From contig CM024760.1 of the NCBI GenBank assembly GCA_014218235.1, positions 143,173,245-143,237,244 of the forward strand: a DNA stretch of 64,000 nt, given 5' to 3'. Positions 1 through 13,127 of the stretch are shown one piece after another. How positions within the stretch are numbered: the first letter of the stretch is position 1; every line of letters starts with the position of its first letter. A program made the position numbers and the translations under genes. Source of the DNA: Colocasia esculenta (lineage: Eukaryota > Streptophyta > Magnoliopsida > Alismatales > Araceae). The notes beneath the pieces are model-generated. The model had not been told where the DNA came from, ran no database searches, and worked only from the letters and a program-made list of their open reading frames with translations.

Positions 1-249
1 GCTGAAAGTCAAATCTTTTCAAAAAAAAATTCACATACTTTGTTTGACTTATGAAGATCCTTCACTGGTTTGATGTAACTGCTAGTCCCAAAAAGAATTG
101 TAAGCCTCCCATCAAACTCAATTCAAATTTAGTTTTCATAAGATTAGTAAATTCAGTGCAAAGAGCTTTGTTTATAGAGCCAAAAATTATGTCATCAACA
201 TAGATTTGAACAACAATGATTTGATTATTGACAATTTTGGTAAACAATG
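1..249 (-). pseudogene. Copia element C: RT palm/thumb fragment (3' part of split pol)
   Basis: Read on the minus strand from 249 down, this encodes the end of a Ty1/copia reverse transcriptase. It contains the catalytic motif YVDDIIFGS and the stretch LSLMGGLQFFLGLAV, matching the same region of copia copies A and B in this window. An in-frame TGA follows SNQ near position 62 and the same frame then continues with RIFISQTKYV, so the gene is decayed. It is the downstream continuation of 31052-31346: the TSD CAATG lies at 245-249 and again at 31052-31056, on either side of element R. RT copies retroelement RNA into cDNA in cytoplasmic particles; this copy is dead. The SIRE-like assignment rests on similarity to A and B. 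Confidence 0.9.
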
Positions 250-3131
250 GTAGCGGCCCTGGATATTTATGCCCAATAAGGCTCCATACTAGATCCGCCT
301 CCCGCGAACGAACCGAAGTCTCATAAGGGATAGCTCGAACACGTGTCCAGTAAGAATATAAAAGACAACCACAACAGTATAAACACAAGAAAGTACATGT
401 GCTCATATCTGTATATAACAATTTACAATTGTCTCAATACATTATTACATGTATAATTAAAAAGTACATCTACCTGGGGCTTACCCCGAGGAGAGCACAA
501 GCTCACACAACATAACTAACACTATTGCTGGTGGACCAAGTCTGCCACAACGCCTTTGAAAGCCATACCAATAGTAAGCCCTGAAAAGAACTGTAGGGGA
601 GTGAGCCTCAACAAGTCACAAGTTCAGTAGGGACCACCCAAAACAACACACAACACTGAAGAACCTCAACCCCATAGGGTCTCACTGGCAACACTGATAG
701 CCAAACCATATCATGCTCACATCAAAGTATAATTAATAACAACTAAACACCAATTACATCAGCTAATATCAATCCCGAAAAGGAAGAGGGACAACAGGAC
801 AGCCCACTAGTCTGCTAAATAGCTGAAATGCCCTAGGCCACATGCCTCACAGGCAAAACACTATAACAATGGTTGCCTAAGCTACAAGCCTCACAGGCAA
901 CCTACCCACAAAGGGTAACAAGGCTGGCATCAGCAAGCCAATTAGTCACACACTTAAACCACAGTCAGAAGCTTACCCAAAGAAGGGTAAAATATAACAT
1001 GTGAAAGGTCACACCACTTGACCTTCATGGAACACGAGACCACTTCAACACCTGAAAAGACTGGTACACAACGTACCACAAGAAACGGATAGCTACAAAG
1101 GGTACAGGTACCTACTGCCATGAGGCACCACCACAAAGCCTCAACACAACTGTGCCTCCTATAAGGCACACCACAACGGGTCAAACCTCAACCAACCAGT
1201 GACTATACATAGGCCACAACCATTGGCAAAGCACAAGTCGGAAAAGAACGACGCCACCACATGGGAACGGACTACTGGTTCATGATGCCAGTATCCACCC
1301 CGGACAACACAACACAAGAACTACATCTCAGTCTCGCAGTCATGGACAAAAGGTCCAACTGCCGCTCCACAAGCACAAGCCAAAGAACAGTGGAGAACAT
1401 CCAACACCACACCTGCAGACCACACAGCTACAGGCCCATGCCTGGCACCCTTAGGGACTCCGGCCCGAGCTCCCTAAAGTGAGGCACTGGAAATATAGGA
1501 CTAGCTGGGGCCCAGTATGTCTACTGGTGTCCGTACCCCAACCACGAGTGCGCTACAAGCGACCGCACACCCACAAACACAAGTTGCTGCCCTCTGTCGT
1601 CTTTTCCTCAGCTGGATGTACAACTCAAACACAGGAGTGAGGGTGTCTAAGACGACACAGACCTCGACGGTACACACAATACCAGGACAAACCCCGAGCA
1701 CTAACGTGCCTGGCTCACACAAAACTTGGGATACCCAACTAGAGAGGTATTCCGGAATAGGTGCCGAACCACTACACTCGGCTAGCACACAAACCACGTT
1801 AGTCACTTAACACCTCGGTGAAACTTATATCACGATATATTAAATATAAATGGCTCGTCACTGGTCACCATGTGACCTCCAAGCTAACCGACACCAACAC
1901 ATACTTAAATCACAATAACATACAATAATCTTGTCTGTCATTGGTCACGAGGTGACCTCCATGGCTGCATTAAGCTCATTACACAATAACCACTTAATAA
2001 TCGTACTCACACTTTACGAGTTAAACCATCTTAAATAAATAATCTATAATAAACATTAAAGGACCAAGGCTAGGTTCACATTGGAACCTCACTGCCCAAT
2101 CACCACAAAACTGACCATATATATACCGCTCAAACCATACAACGTTTGTCAACCACATAAACAACATGTCCACCACATGGACAACATGCTCAATAAGTGC
2201 TACAGATGCCAATGCACCACTCACACCAATCATGCACATAAGACATCGACAGTCGAATAATCGTACAGTTTAAATCATGCACAACAAGACCTCTCGGCTG
2301 AGGTCGCGACGTGGGGTAATGTCGCCTTCAGAACACGAGACCCCGATATGTCGCGTTCAAGAACCTGAATGCGATGGGTCGGCCTGTCGCGTTCAGAACG
2401 CGACAGGGGGCTTGGTCGCCTTCATAGGTAGGAACCCTAATCTGGGATGCTCTCCTCGGATCACCCCCACAAGCCATACAAACCACACTTAATTCTCATT
2501 TTCATGCTTTAATGATTGCTTTAACATGATATCTACTATTTATAAAGTGATAAACAGGCCAAACATGCATCATACGCGATCCACGCAACGAAACCAGGTG
2601 GGGTCTCCCTACCTTCGCAAAGAACACGCCAAAACCAACCACGGCACGGCATCTCCCTGCTCCATGCAACATCCTCGCCGACAAGAGCTTGCCGAAAACC
2701 ACTCCGAAATGCCAAATCACCCAGAAATCCACCGCAGCAGCCTCCCTTGGCCGAGCAGAGCTTGTGAAAGCTCTGTTCGGCCGACCTTACATAAAAATGC
2801 ATCACAGTTAAGAACGCGACGTACACCTCCATCGTGACCTGAACATGACATCCTAGGTCGTCGCCTTCCCAAGGCCGACGTTAGCAAGTCACCCTTCATG
2901 TGACACGCCACGCACATGCAGACGAGGACCGCATCTCGGTCGGCAAGCAACGCGATGCACACCTCTGTCGCATTCACAGGCAAAAAACCTGTGAGCGCTT
3001 TGGGCCCAATCTGCCGGCCCACAAAGCCTCACAACCGGCGAAAACACCTGAAACACAGACTAATGGACCACACACTTGCCACTAAACCCGCTAAGCAAGG
3101 ATTGCGAAGATCCGGAAAAACCAGACGTACA
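250..3131 (-). repeat. R left LTR (3' LTR in element sense)
   Basis: This 2.88-kb LTR is collinear with 6083-7397 plus 29513-31051. It ends GACGTACA at 3131, where the partner ends GACGTTACA. It holds a perfect 11-bp stem hairpin at 2383-2407 and several GTCGCGTTC/GAACGCGAC words at about 2300-3000. No coding region is supported; the short ORFs on both strands are shadows of GC-rich LTR sequence. Confidence 0.85.
2383..2407. repeat. Perfect CpG-rich hairpin in R LTR
   Basis: The arm CCTGTCGCGTT and its exact reverse complement AACGCGACAGG are separated by CAG. The same site in the G1 LTR (about 62482-62506) keeps both arms but has loop CTA. The R right-LTR copy (about 30271-30295) carries CpG-decay changes in both arms. 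The function is unknown. Confidence 0.75.
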
Positions 3132-6082
3132 CTTATTATCACCTAAAAAGGAATGTCGTCCTCGACATTCAAAAACAAACCACAGTAAGTCGGATTATCA
3201 TCTAAAAAGAAAATAAACCATATACAGAACAAGTAGGATACACTTTCTCTGCACTTGCTTTCAAACCATCCGTGCTGACTAATTTATCTTCTCATTTCCA
3301 CACTTGTTTTGCTTCCCTTTTTTTAATTTTTTTTTCACAGCTGCACTGCCCAATTATTACATTCTACTCTTTCTTTACCTTTCAGCTGTAAGCAATTCTA
3401 CCTTGCTATTGGCGCTTTATCTCCTTGGACTCAACCTGCTTCCATATTTTCTCGGCTGTGTTTGCAACATTTCTCTTTGGGCCGCTTTTCTTTCTTGGAT
3501 TTCTATATCATAAACTGCTACCTTTAAATGCTTTGCTACGTAAAACCATCTTTAAATTCTTCAAATTTCTCGATGCCTTTCCATTATCTACTTTTCAATA
3601 CCAACATTTATTTTGCCTCAACTTTATTCACATTCCTACCTGCCAGCTTCTCATCAAAAAATTACACTGCCATAACTGAATTCCCTGCTTCTCTATACCA
3701 TTCTGTCCATACTATCTTTATTCCTTTCTGACTAAAAACCACTGTCTCTTTACCCAATTGTGCAAAAATCTCAAATTTTCCTTTAAACATTCAATCTCGG
3801 ATAACCTGTGAATATCAAACCTCCCGTGCTTCTGCTGCGCCACTCTAATTACACTAAATACCTAAAAAAATATTCCATAAATTCTACTCCCACCATTATT
3901 CACAATTGCTTCGCACTTTTATTATTACTCTGACTCTAGTTGGATTCAATAGTAACTTTTCTCGCTTCTTAAATCACTTTACTCAATCAATCAATGCTGA
4001 AAGAAAATATGGAAATTTCTGGACTATTTTCTCTAATACTTCAATTCTGGTTGTGCCACATGCTTTAATTCTGAATCCTGCTATACCACTACTGACATAC
4101 CTTGCTCTTTACATTCTTTTCTTACTTAAATAACATTTTCTGACTGACCCAATCAATCTATTACTTAATCCTTCAAAATAACTGCTCTCATTGCTGTGAT
4201 ACTGCATTCTCTTATTGGAAAAATTAAACTGCTCAATTAATTTTGCACATATCCTATCTTCAATTTTATTATACTCTCTTTCTATCAGGTGCCATCTAAC
4301 TTCAAGCCCTCATTGTTTAACTGATAACTGTTTCTTTTTGTACTTAATAATTTCAAATTTCCATTTATTTCTATTCTAGCTCTGCCATACTCTGATCTAC
4401 ACATATTCCTTAACTGCTTTGCCTTTTATTCTTACATCAGACTCTAAAGTACTTCCTCAAGAAAATAACCTATGCTCAATCTGAACCACTTTCTACGTGC
4501 TGACATGCAAACTCTTGCTGAACATTTCCCAAACCTTTTAATTATATCCATTTCATAATCTGCTGCACTCTTTCTTTCTCTGATCCATATCCTGCCAACT
4601 GCATCAACCATAATATCATTCCTATAAAACATTTCTCTTTATTATTCTATTGTTTGGCTTATCACACTTTACCCTTCACACTACAATTCTCGCCATCATA
4701 TAAACATCCTTTACTGACAACTGCCAAGATCATGACTTGAAATTGATCCCTTTAAATGCTATAATATGCTCTATCTGATTTCTCTAGTTTACTTTACTGT
4801 TTTTACTTTCTAATGCTGAAATCATTGCTGCTATACCATATTTACTGCTATCTTTTTCGTTCAAACCTTTACTTTAATTCCTTGCATCATCTGCCTTGCT
4901 ATTCCATAACCTTGATACTTCTCAACTACTTCTCAATTAATCCATTTCTTTCTATTCTGATTTACATAACTTTAACTTATTTCAATCATTCATAATTTCA
5001 ATTTCAATCTTTTTCTGACACAAACTTTACCTTATTTTTCCAAAAAAACTATACATAACTGCTAAGCATCACTAATCTTAACTCAACATTGTAATTCTTT
5101 ACAAATCATTCCATGGAATCTTCACAAGCTGCCACTTACTAAATGAATATCTTTCTTGTGAAATTCTCATAAAAGTCCAGCTATACACTGATTCTTCTTT
5201 AGTTTCTCTTTACTCGAATGATCACCTCAACACCATTCTTGCACGAATCTCTTATATCAAATTCCCATTATCATCATGCTCACAACAGCATCATTCTTAA
5301 CTCTTACTGCAACGTCTCTAATCACAAAGCATTCTTAACTTGACTTTCACAATTTACTGCTCCTCGATTTACCAATACCTTATCTGGAGCTAATCTGCTT
5401 CACTTAATTATTCCAAATCTTTCCATATCGCCACTCACATTATATCCCAGCTACTCCTTAACACTTATTAACACAAAATTCAAACACAATAATTACCTCT
5501 ACTAAGGTTCTCAACCACAATTCACATAAATAATAATCATTATCACACTGTTCTATTCCTCATTAAGAATACTGCTCCTACAGCTGTTCCATCACACTAA
5601 CACCTTATACTGTCTCTGTCAACTCTGTACCTCGCTAACACATATTAAACATATCCTTCTCAGAACACTACTCTACCTTTCCTGATTATCATAGCCAAAT
5701 TCACTAATCTCTCTAATTTCTGTAACTGAGAACCCTTAGACAACTGCACTTTAACTGCAACTGGCACACAAATGCAACCTCTTAACTTATATTGCTAATC
5801 TCATCATTTCTCTACCATTACTAACAATTGCCCGGTGCAAGCAATCAACCACATTTCACAAACTAGATTTCCTCTAACCACAACTTTCCTCAGCTATTAC
5901 CAACAACTGACACACTTATAAAAACAAACACACAATTCACATGACAAAACTCACGTAAAAACCATATTAAACCACATAAAACCATAGACTTACTACCAGT
6001 AGTGGACATTAAACCATGTCTTGGGACATTGTAATCTCTATATCTTTTTACATTCTAACTGGACCATTGCTCTGATACCAAC
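3132..6082 (-). other. R internal region, no recognisable gag/pol
   Basis: This is 2.95 kb between the left LTR and the PBS. The plus strand is strikingly pyrimidine-rich, so the sense (minus) strand is purine-rich as in retroelement coding strands. Both edges resemble G1's: a repeated ATCATCTAAAAA motif near 3140-3210 and a leader word like CAGTAGTGGAC near 5995. I find no ORF above about 100 codons on the minus strand with a retroelement motif, no DSG or YVDD/FIDD motif and no CCHC knuckle. It may be a heavily decayed pol or a non-autonomous filler. The hydrophobic plus-strand ORFs follow from T/C richness. Confidence 0.5.
6069..6080 (-). promoter_or_regulatory. R primer-binding site
   Basis: The plus strand reads GCTCTGATACCA, so the minus strand reads TGGTATCAGAGC, which pairs with the 3' end of plant initiator tRNA-Met. 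It lies two bases from the LTR edge at 6083 and fixes the element's orientation. Confidence 0.9.
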
Positions 6083-7397
6083 TGTAGCGGCCCTGGATAT
6101 TTATGCCCAATAAGGCTCCATATCCAGATCCGCCTCCCACGAATGGACCGAAGTCTCGCAAGGGATAGCTCGAACACGTGTCCAGTAAGAATATAAAAGA
6201 CATCCACAACATTATAAAACACAAGAAAGTACATGTGCTCATATCTGTATATAACAATTTACAATTGTCCCAATACATTATTACATGTCTAATTAAAAAG
6301 TACATATACCTGGGGCATACCTCGAGGGAGCACAAGCTCACACAACACAACTAACACTACTGCTGGTGGACCAAGTCTGCCACAACGCCTTTGCAAGCCA
6401 TACCAATGGTTAGCCCTGAAAAGAACTATAGGGGAGTGAGCCTCAACAAGTCATAGGCTCAGTAGGGACCACCCAAAACAACACACAACATTGAAGAACC
6501 TTAACCCCAGAGGGTCTCACTAGCAACACCGATAGCCAAACCATATCATGCTTACATCAAAGTATAATTAATAACAACTAAACAAAATTACATCAGCTAA
6601 TACCAATCCCAGAAAGGAAGAGGGACAACAGGACTAGCACAGCACCACTAGTCTGCTAAACAGCTGAAATGCCTAGGCCACATGCCTCACAGGCAAACCA
6701 CTATAACAATTGGTTGCCTAACTACAAGCCTCACAGGCAACCTACCCACAAAGGGTAACAAGGCTGGCATCAGCAAGTCAATTAGTCACACACTTAAACC
6801 ATAGTCAGAAGCATACCCAAAGAAGGGTAAAACATAATGTGTGAAAGGTCACACCACTTGACCTTCACGGAACACAAGACCACTTCAACACCTGGAAAGA
6901 CTGGTACACAACGTACCACGAGAAACGGATAGCTACAAAGGGTACAGGTACCTACTGACATGAGGTACCACCACAAAGCCTCAACACAACTGTGCCTCCT
7001 ATAAGGCACACCACAACGGGTCAAACCTCAACCAACCAGTGACTATACACAGGCCACAACCATTGGCAAAGCACGAGTCAGAAAGAACGACGCCACCACA
7101 CGGAAACGGACAACTGGTTCATGACGCCAGCATCCACCACAAACAACACAACACAAGAACTATCTCTTAGTCTCGCAGTCACGGACAAAAGGTCCAACTG
7201 CCGCTCCACAAGCACACGCCAAAGAAGAGTGGAGACCAACCAACACCACACCTGCAAACCACACAGCTGTAGGCCTATGCCTGGCACCCTTAGGGACTCC
7301 GGCCCGAGCTCCCTAAAGTGAGGCACTGGAAACACAGGACTAGCTGGGGCCCAGTACGTCTACTGGTGTCCGTACCCCCAACCACGAGCACGTTACA
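6083..7397 (-). repeat. R right LTR (5' LTR), first part
   Basis: This portion starts TGTAGCGGCC next to the PBS and matches 250-1550 closely. It is interrupted at 7398 by a T LTR; 7393-7397 (TTACA) is the left target-site copy. The LTR resumes at 29513, and a duplicate of its continuation is at 11678-11970. Confidence 0.85.
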
Positions 7398-10300
7398 TGT
7401 TATGCCCTAAAATTTTATTCATTTATAGTTTGTGCATGTGCATTTGATTGTTGCAAGTATGGTAGGTGTATTAGTAGCGTGTATTGTAATTCTATATTCC
7501 TTAAGAATAACATGCATGTATTTTATGATATTTAGGTGAGAATAGGCAATTAGCTAAATTGTGCATATTGTGTGTAATAAACATCCCATGCATATAATAC
7601 TTAAGTAATGTTTGTGCAAGTTTAATCTAGTTACTGTGTGCATGTGTATCTATCTATTTCATGCCTAATGTACATAAGTATGCTACACACCGTGTGTGTA
7701 TACATATATATATATTATATGTCAAATCAGGTGTGTGCATGCAAGAACTAGTTTGTGGAATAGATTATTCCTAGCTAACTTATTTCATATCACCTCCTAA
7801 TGGTTGCGAAGCCCTCGCATTCTTGTCATTTTATTTTGCCGTTGTTGAGTCACGCTTATGTAAAACATCATGTACACATAGTTAGACATCTACGTACATC
7901 TTATCTTAGTGTATTTATGTATGCATGTATGCCTAGTATAAATGTTATTGATTTCATGGTATAAATATACATGTTTAACCTTATACATTGCATGTATATA
8001 CGTAGTGTAAATACAGTTCTTTGTGTGTTGAGTCATGTTGTGTACATGTATTATATATATATATATCGTTGTATGCAGTGTAGATATTTATGTACGTATT
8101 ATTATCTTGATGTACCTTGTATGTATGTGTTGATTAGTTTAAATATTGGTATGTTTTGCATGGTATAGTGGTGTATACGTTATACTACTTAGGTTTCATG
8201 TACATATATGTATGGGTTAAGCATGGTTCTACATGATTTTAAGTTCTGGCGAAAGGGCCAATTGGCGTCAACATGGGTGGACGCCCATAGGGTGTCGGCG
8301 TCCATATCGATGGACGCCAAGCCTTAAGTTGCGGTCCATATAGGTGGACGTTTACTTCTCTGACCTGTATGCGCAGTAGACCCAAAATTCCGGGGCAGCT
8401 ACCCCAACCATTGGGAGAGGTCCCATCAGCCCTCAAGCCTTCTCATCAACCCCTGCGTCGTGGGATGAGAGGTCTCTCTCCTTTAAACCACCACTCCTTG
8501 CAACCCCAAGAGCCCTCTCTTGACTCTTTGCAAAGAGAAGGAAACCCTAGCTGAGAACAAGAGAAGACCTGAAGTTTGTGGCCTTTGATCTGTCGACTGG
8601 AGGTGTTTTCCCAAGGAGCTACAACGTCTGGAGGACAGCCAATACATCAAGAAGGGATCCCAACTCCAAGGTGCCATCTACATCGACAGGAGAAGAAGAC
8701 GAAGGAGTTTCTGAGCATCTCGTTGGCAGGGCCGAAAGGGCTTCATCAACATATTCTGATCTTTGTAGATTTGTAAGAGGCAAGTAAACCTAGATCTTAA
8801 TCCATATACATGTCCCCTTGAGTCTTAGTATTTTTTACGGATTTTTCCTTGAGTCTTGGAACCCCACATTCACCAATCCTGGAGCTCGGGCTTGTCTTGC
8901 ACAGACAGGAAACTGGCGTCAATGCCTTGACGCCAAGATCTCCAGTGGGCATCGAGCGATCTTGCCGTCCAACGCCTTGACGCCAGACATTGCCGCCAAG
9001 TTCTTCATGCAGAACAGTGAACTATTCTGCCTTAAGTATTATTTTTCCGGACTTTGACGCGTGAGGATATAGTGTAATTTTTATATGTTATGTAAAATAG
9101 CTAAGTGATGTGTGTGGGAAATTTGTGTTTTTCTGTGGATGCATAAATTATTAGATTTATTGAAATATAATGTTGGGGAAAATGGATTTGCATGTTCACC
9201 TACTGTCTACATCTTTCTGAGGAATTAAATGCCCTAGATTTTTCTATACCATGTGTATATGCATCAGTCCATGTCCCGAAAATTTTGGAATTCCCATGAA
9301 TATGAAACTTGTTATAATTCTGTATTAGAAAATAGAGAGCACCTAGATTGGTTTAAAACTTTGGAAATTTGCATGTTGTGCAAATTTTCCGGTGAAAATT
9401 TCTGTGACATTATGAATGATAGGTACAGACCTGTGAATGGCCGAATCGAACATTCACATTTGTTCCATGATAAATTGAATTATAAATGGCATGAGATTGA
9501 CTGTTTTAATTTCTGTAAATGTAATATGAGTTCAAAAAAATATGAAAATTTGCATTGTGTATCATAAACCTGAAATTAGTTTTTGTTAAATCTCATGTTA
9601 TTGGATACCTGTAGAGTGCTCTATAAAATTTCCATGCGAAAACGAGTGTTCGACGCATGCTAATATGAACATGGTTGGTTTTGTTTGTTTCAACCTGATT
9701 AGTGTGAGGTACTGAATGTTTGTTTTCTGTTAACAGTAGTATCATGTTAGGGTTAACTGAAACATGTGGAATTTATAGATGTAACATATGAAATGATTCA
9801 ACAGAATAAGTAAAACATGGTGAATAATGTGTGAAAAGGTGAATAAAGTGAATGTAATGTGTAATAATTGGCCGAAATGACACTGCTACCCTAGGGCCTC
9901 GAGAGCTTACATAGAAAAGTCCCTATGGAAAGCTCTATGTGCAAAAAGTTCACCCTAAAGGCATTAGGGAAATCCTGGAGGTGGACAAGTACCACTGGAT
10001 AGGGTGGAGAGGGCTTCTCCTTCTGCGCAGTTACCAAGATTCACCACTTATTGGCCTAGGTGGTGGGTATGTGATTATGAGTTGTGTTATGTGTTATGCG
10101 TTGTGAAAGAGTTATGAGAATGGAGACATTTGTTAGTGTCCTCTACTGGTAGTAGAACTATGTGGTCATGGCAATTTGTTTAAGCAATGAATATGAAAAA
10201 GTGTGAAATGATATGTGAATGTGGCAAATGGTAAGCGCAAATGATATGATATGTGATAAGAAAAACAAGAGTAAACGATATAAAATTATGTGAAATGAGA

Positions 10301-11677
10301 CGTGAGGAGAGTAAAATGCAAATGAGAAATTGTGCAAACCATGAGAAACCAATGTTTAGATTGTGAAATTGTGATCCCATGATATGTTAATGTGAAATAA
10401 TTTATAACAGCAACTTAAAGTGTATGAAGTGGTAGTGGCTTGTATGTGAAAACTAGTTTACTAGCATGCCATGTTTATGTCTTCCATATGTTATATCTCC
10501 ATCGAAATGCCATGCTTAGTGTCATATCATGTAGTTTAACATTCATCATGTAATGGTGTATGTGAGTAAACTTAGATAACCATGATTATTTATATGCAAC
10601 ACAAACTATGAACATGTAGCCTACCTAAGGATAAGATAATATGTGAATAATTATGGATCCATCTAATTGAATGAATGCTACAAGAACCAAATAAAGTGTG
10701 ATTATGAACATGGTAAATGCATGAATAATATTTGGATTCCATGCTAGTTGAAATGCTCAATTAGTATAAAGTTTCATACTAAGTGCTTATTGATTGCTAA
10801 ATCGTTTTCACACATTTTTAACCTTCAAGTCATGCTATAAATGTGAAGCTATGTGCATGTGATTTTCATTATGTTAAACCAGGTCAATTAAAGTTGGATA
10901 AATAAATACAAAAAGGGCATGTGAAAAGAAAGTATTCATCATGCTAGCTTGTTCTTTTTCCTTATGCTCAATTTTATGCTTTAGTGGTAGAGATATCTAT
11001 GGAATGAAATAATGTGTGGACGACCATGCTATACGTTAGGTGTGATGATTGTGTACATGTGTATGAATGTGTCTGCATGATTTAGAATAGAAATATGATA
11101 GACTAAAGCATGCTCATGTGAATATAATACGTATTGCGTTAAGAGTAAGGACCATGAGTACCTTCGTGATTTGATGATAGTAGTGTGCATCTCTTTAATG
11201 TTAATGCCTTATTGTGAGTGTGACATGTTTAAGTTTAAGACTTTGGTTGCTTGCTGAGTCTTTGGACTCACCCTTGCTTCGGCGTACAGGTTGACAGGTA
11301 TCATGCACATGAGCAGAAGGCGCCGGGTGAAAGTTGTGGAGCGCCAAATTGAGACTGTGTTTTGTGGGCTGTGCGACTAGTTGTACTTTTCTTTTTCTCG
11401 AAATATGAAAGAATTATTGTATGAGACTATTTGGACAATGTAGTTTCTTTTATCTATATAATGTGGACATTGTCTTTCTATTTCGCTATTTAGATTGTGG
11501 AATGTGTGTTGGTGATGGGTTAAAAGTTGAGTTATTTATTTTATTCCGCTGTACTCTATTGCTATCCAAGTACATATCAACCTATCGACTAGTGTTGGGT
11601 ACATGTCCCACTGTGACGACGCCCTTTATACCAATGGGGATTGGTATAATCGTACCGGTATGAAGAGGGTCGTTACA
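7398..11677 (+). mobile_element. Solo LTR of element T (about 4.3 kb)
   Basis: It starts TGTTATGCCC and ends GGGTCGTTACA, the same ends as the LTR at 25198-29512. It is flanked by TTACA (7393-7397) and CTACA (11678-11682), a 5-bp TSD with one transition. There is no internal region, so this is a solo LTR formed by LTR-LTR recombination. It is AT-rich with TGTATATATA-type tracts (about 7690-8110) and has two clusters of GGCGTC/GACGCC words (8247-8352 and 8910-9005). The ORFs inside are under 105 codons and match nothing I know. Confidence 0.85.
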
Positions 11678-11970
11678 CTACAAGTGACCACACACCCACA
11701 AACACAAGTCGCTGCCATCTGTCGTCTTTCCCTTTGCCGGATGTACAACTCAAACACAGGAGTGAGGGTGTCCAGAAAGACGACACAGACCTCGACGGTA
11801 CACACAGTACCGGGACAAACCCCGAGCACTAACGTGCCTGGCTCATACAAAACCTGGGGTACCCGACTAGAGAGGTATTCCGGAATAGGCGCCGGACCAC
11901 CACACTCGGCTAGCACACAAACCACATCAGTCACTTAACACCTCGGTGAAACTTATATCACATGATATGA
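11678..11970 (-). repeat. Duplicated segment of R right LTR
   Basis: This follows the solo T LTR and matches 29513-29790, including variants absent from R's left LTR (GTGACCACAC where the left LTR has GCGACCGCAC; GTGTCCAGAAAGACGAC). It keeps the GGTGAAACTTATATCAC stretch that is deleted at 29790. It breaks off at about 11960-11971 directly into the middle of copia A's 5' LTR. Confidence 0.8.
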
Positions 11971-12185
11971 CACTGAATCATCTCAGGTCGACACTAGAGA
12001 CCTCTCCCAGGGATTTGATTTGCCAGTCTGAGAGTGTGTCGACACACCTCATGGGCAAGTCGACCACACTCCGGAATCTCTATGACTTAACTTCCTCCTG
12101 GACATGTGGCACCCTAGGGAGAAGGTGGATCAACATTGGATCTAGTGCCCACGTACCCCAAGGGTATCTTTTCAGATATTTAGGG

Positions 12186-12193
12186 TATAAATA
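12186..12193 (+). promoter_or_regulatory. A 5' LTR TATA box
   Basis: TATAAATA sits inside the near-palindrome GGGTATAAATACCC. The same context occurs in the other three LTRs of this family, which marks the U3/R promoter. Confidence 0.7.
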
Positions 12194-12635
12194 CCCTTCT
12201 AATGGGCACCCTTCCATAAGAGAACCTTCTAAGAGCCTCCAGAACCTGGTTGTGGCGGCAAGAGAGTCTCTCCTCCCTGTTTTGCTCCCTCCTGTGCTTA
12301 CACACCACAATTCACCACTTCTCCAAGCACAAGATCGAGGATTGATCAACATGAAGCACTAGGATCAACTTCAAGGGAGCAGATCAAGTAGAAGCCAGCA
12401 ATTGTGAAGCATTCAAGGAAGATCCCGAGATCAAAGTTGCAGAGCATCGCCCAAGGGACTTCAAGTGATCAAGATCCATCCAATTCTGCTTCTACAAAGG
12501 AGTTTTCTTGAAGAACAAGAACTGTCAACTTCATGTCTTGAGTCTTTCTTGTTTCTTCTTGGCTATTCTAGAAATTGTGCATAGATCATTGCTAGAGGAT
12601 CTGGATCTTGTTGTTTCTGTTCTAGCAAGTGATTG

Positions 12636-12820
12636 TGAGCCTCTGTGCTCAGGTTTTGAGTCGTCGTACTCAAGTTGTGTGGTTGAGCAGTCTTGCTCAG
12701 AGTCTAGAGTAGTCTTGCTCTAGGTAGTGTGTGAGTTGTCTAACTCATTTGTGGAGTTGTCAGGCTCCAGTGTGGGTTTGTGTTACTCAGGTTGTTAGTG
12801 GATCCTCACTGTGTGTGAGG
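12636..12820 (+). other. Stem-loop ladder in A 5' LTR leader
   Basis: Successive short inverted repeats include TGAGC/GCTCA, TTGAGT/ACTCAA, TGAGCA/TGCTCA, TAGAG/CTCTA, TGAGTT/AACTCA, TGGAG/CTCCA and CCTCAC/GTGAGG. Stems match those of B while several loops differ (for example GTCT here against GTA in B for the TGAGTT stem). Confidence 0.7.
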
Positions 12821-13127
12821 GGTGGATGTAGGAGTCACGTGTTGTGATTTTCGAACCACCTAAAATCTCTGTGCATTTGTCTATTTGTGGTTTGAATTCA
12901 CTCTTCGTTAGATGAATGCATAGGATCATGTTAAATTTATCTAATCAACCTGTTTACCACTCAAATTGCTTAACTCACTTAATCTCTCTTCAGATCTGTG
13001 AATTTACTTTTAATCTAACTCTGATTCAAAGGTTTTCAAATTGGTTTAGCTTCCGCATTAGTTGGCATAGATCTATCAACCCCCCCCCCTTCTAGATCTT
13101 GTCCACACCTTTTATCGATCCTTCAAT

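Larger units (their letters stand above)
11971..13125 (+). repeat. A 5' LTR, 5'-truncated
   Basis: It matches the 3' LTR from about 22613 onward and ends GATCCTTCA two bases before the PBS. It retains TATAAATA (12186-12193) and the stem-loop ladder. The ABRE-type G-box of the family has become CATGTGGC here. Most of the GTCGAC array is lost with the truncation. Confidence 0.9.

Noticed and set aside
1501..1810. ORFs of about 100 codons on both strands in R LTR
   Set aside because: Shadow ORFs in a stop-poor GC-rich part of an LTR; frames differ between LTR copies.
3304..3731. Hydrophobic plus-strand ORFs (many Phe, Leu) that look like membrane proteins
   Set aside because: They lie antisense in R's internal region. 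The T/C-rich strand gives Phe/Leu/Ser codons automatically, and there is no start context, homology or conservation.
8239..8787. Overlapping ORFs of 60-70 codons in the T LTR
   Set aside because: They are not preserved in the second LTR copy (26158-26803), where indels change every frame; this is non-coding LTR.
12508..12723. 71-codon cysteine/serine-rich ORF over the stem-loop ladder
   Set aside because: The frame is not kept in the other three LTR copies, and the pattern is explained by inverted repeats.
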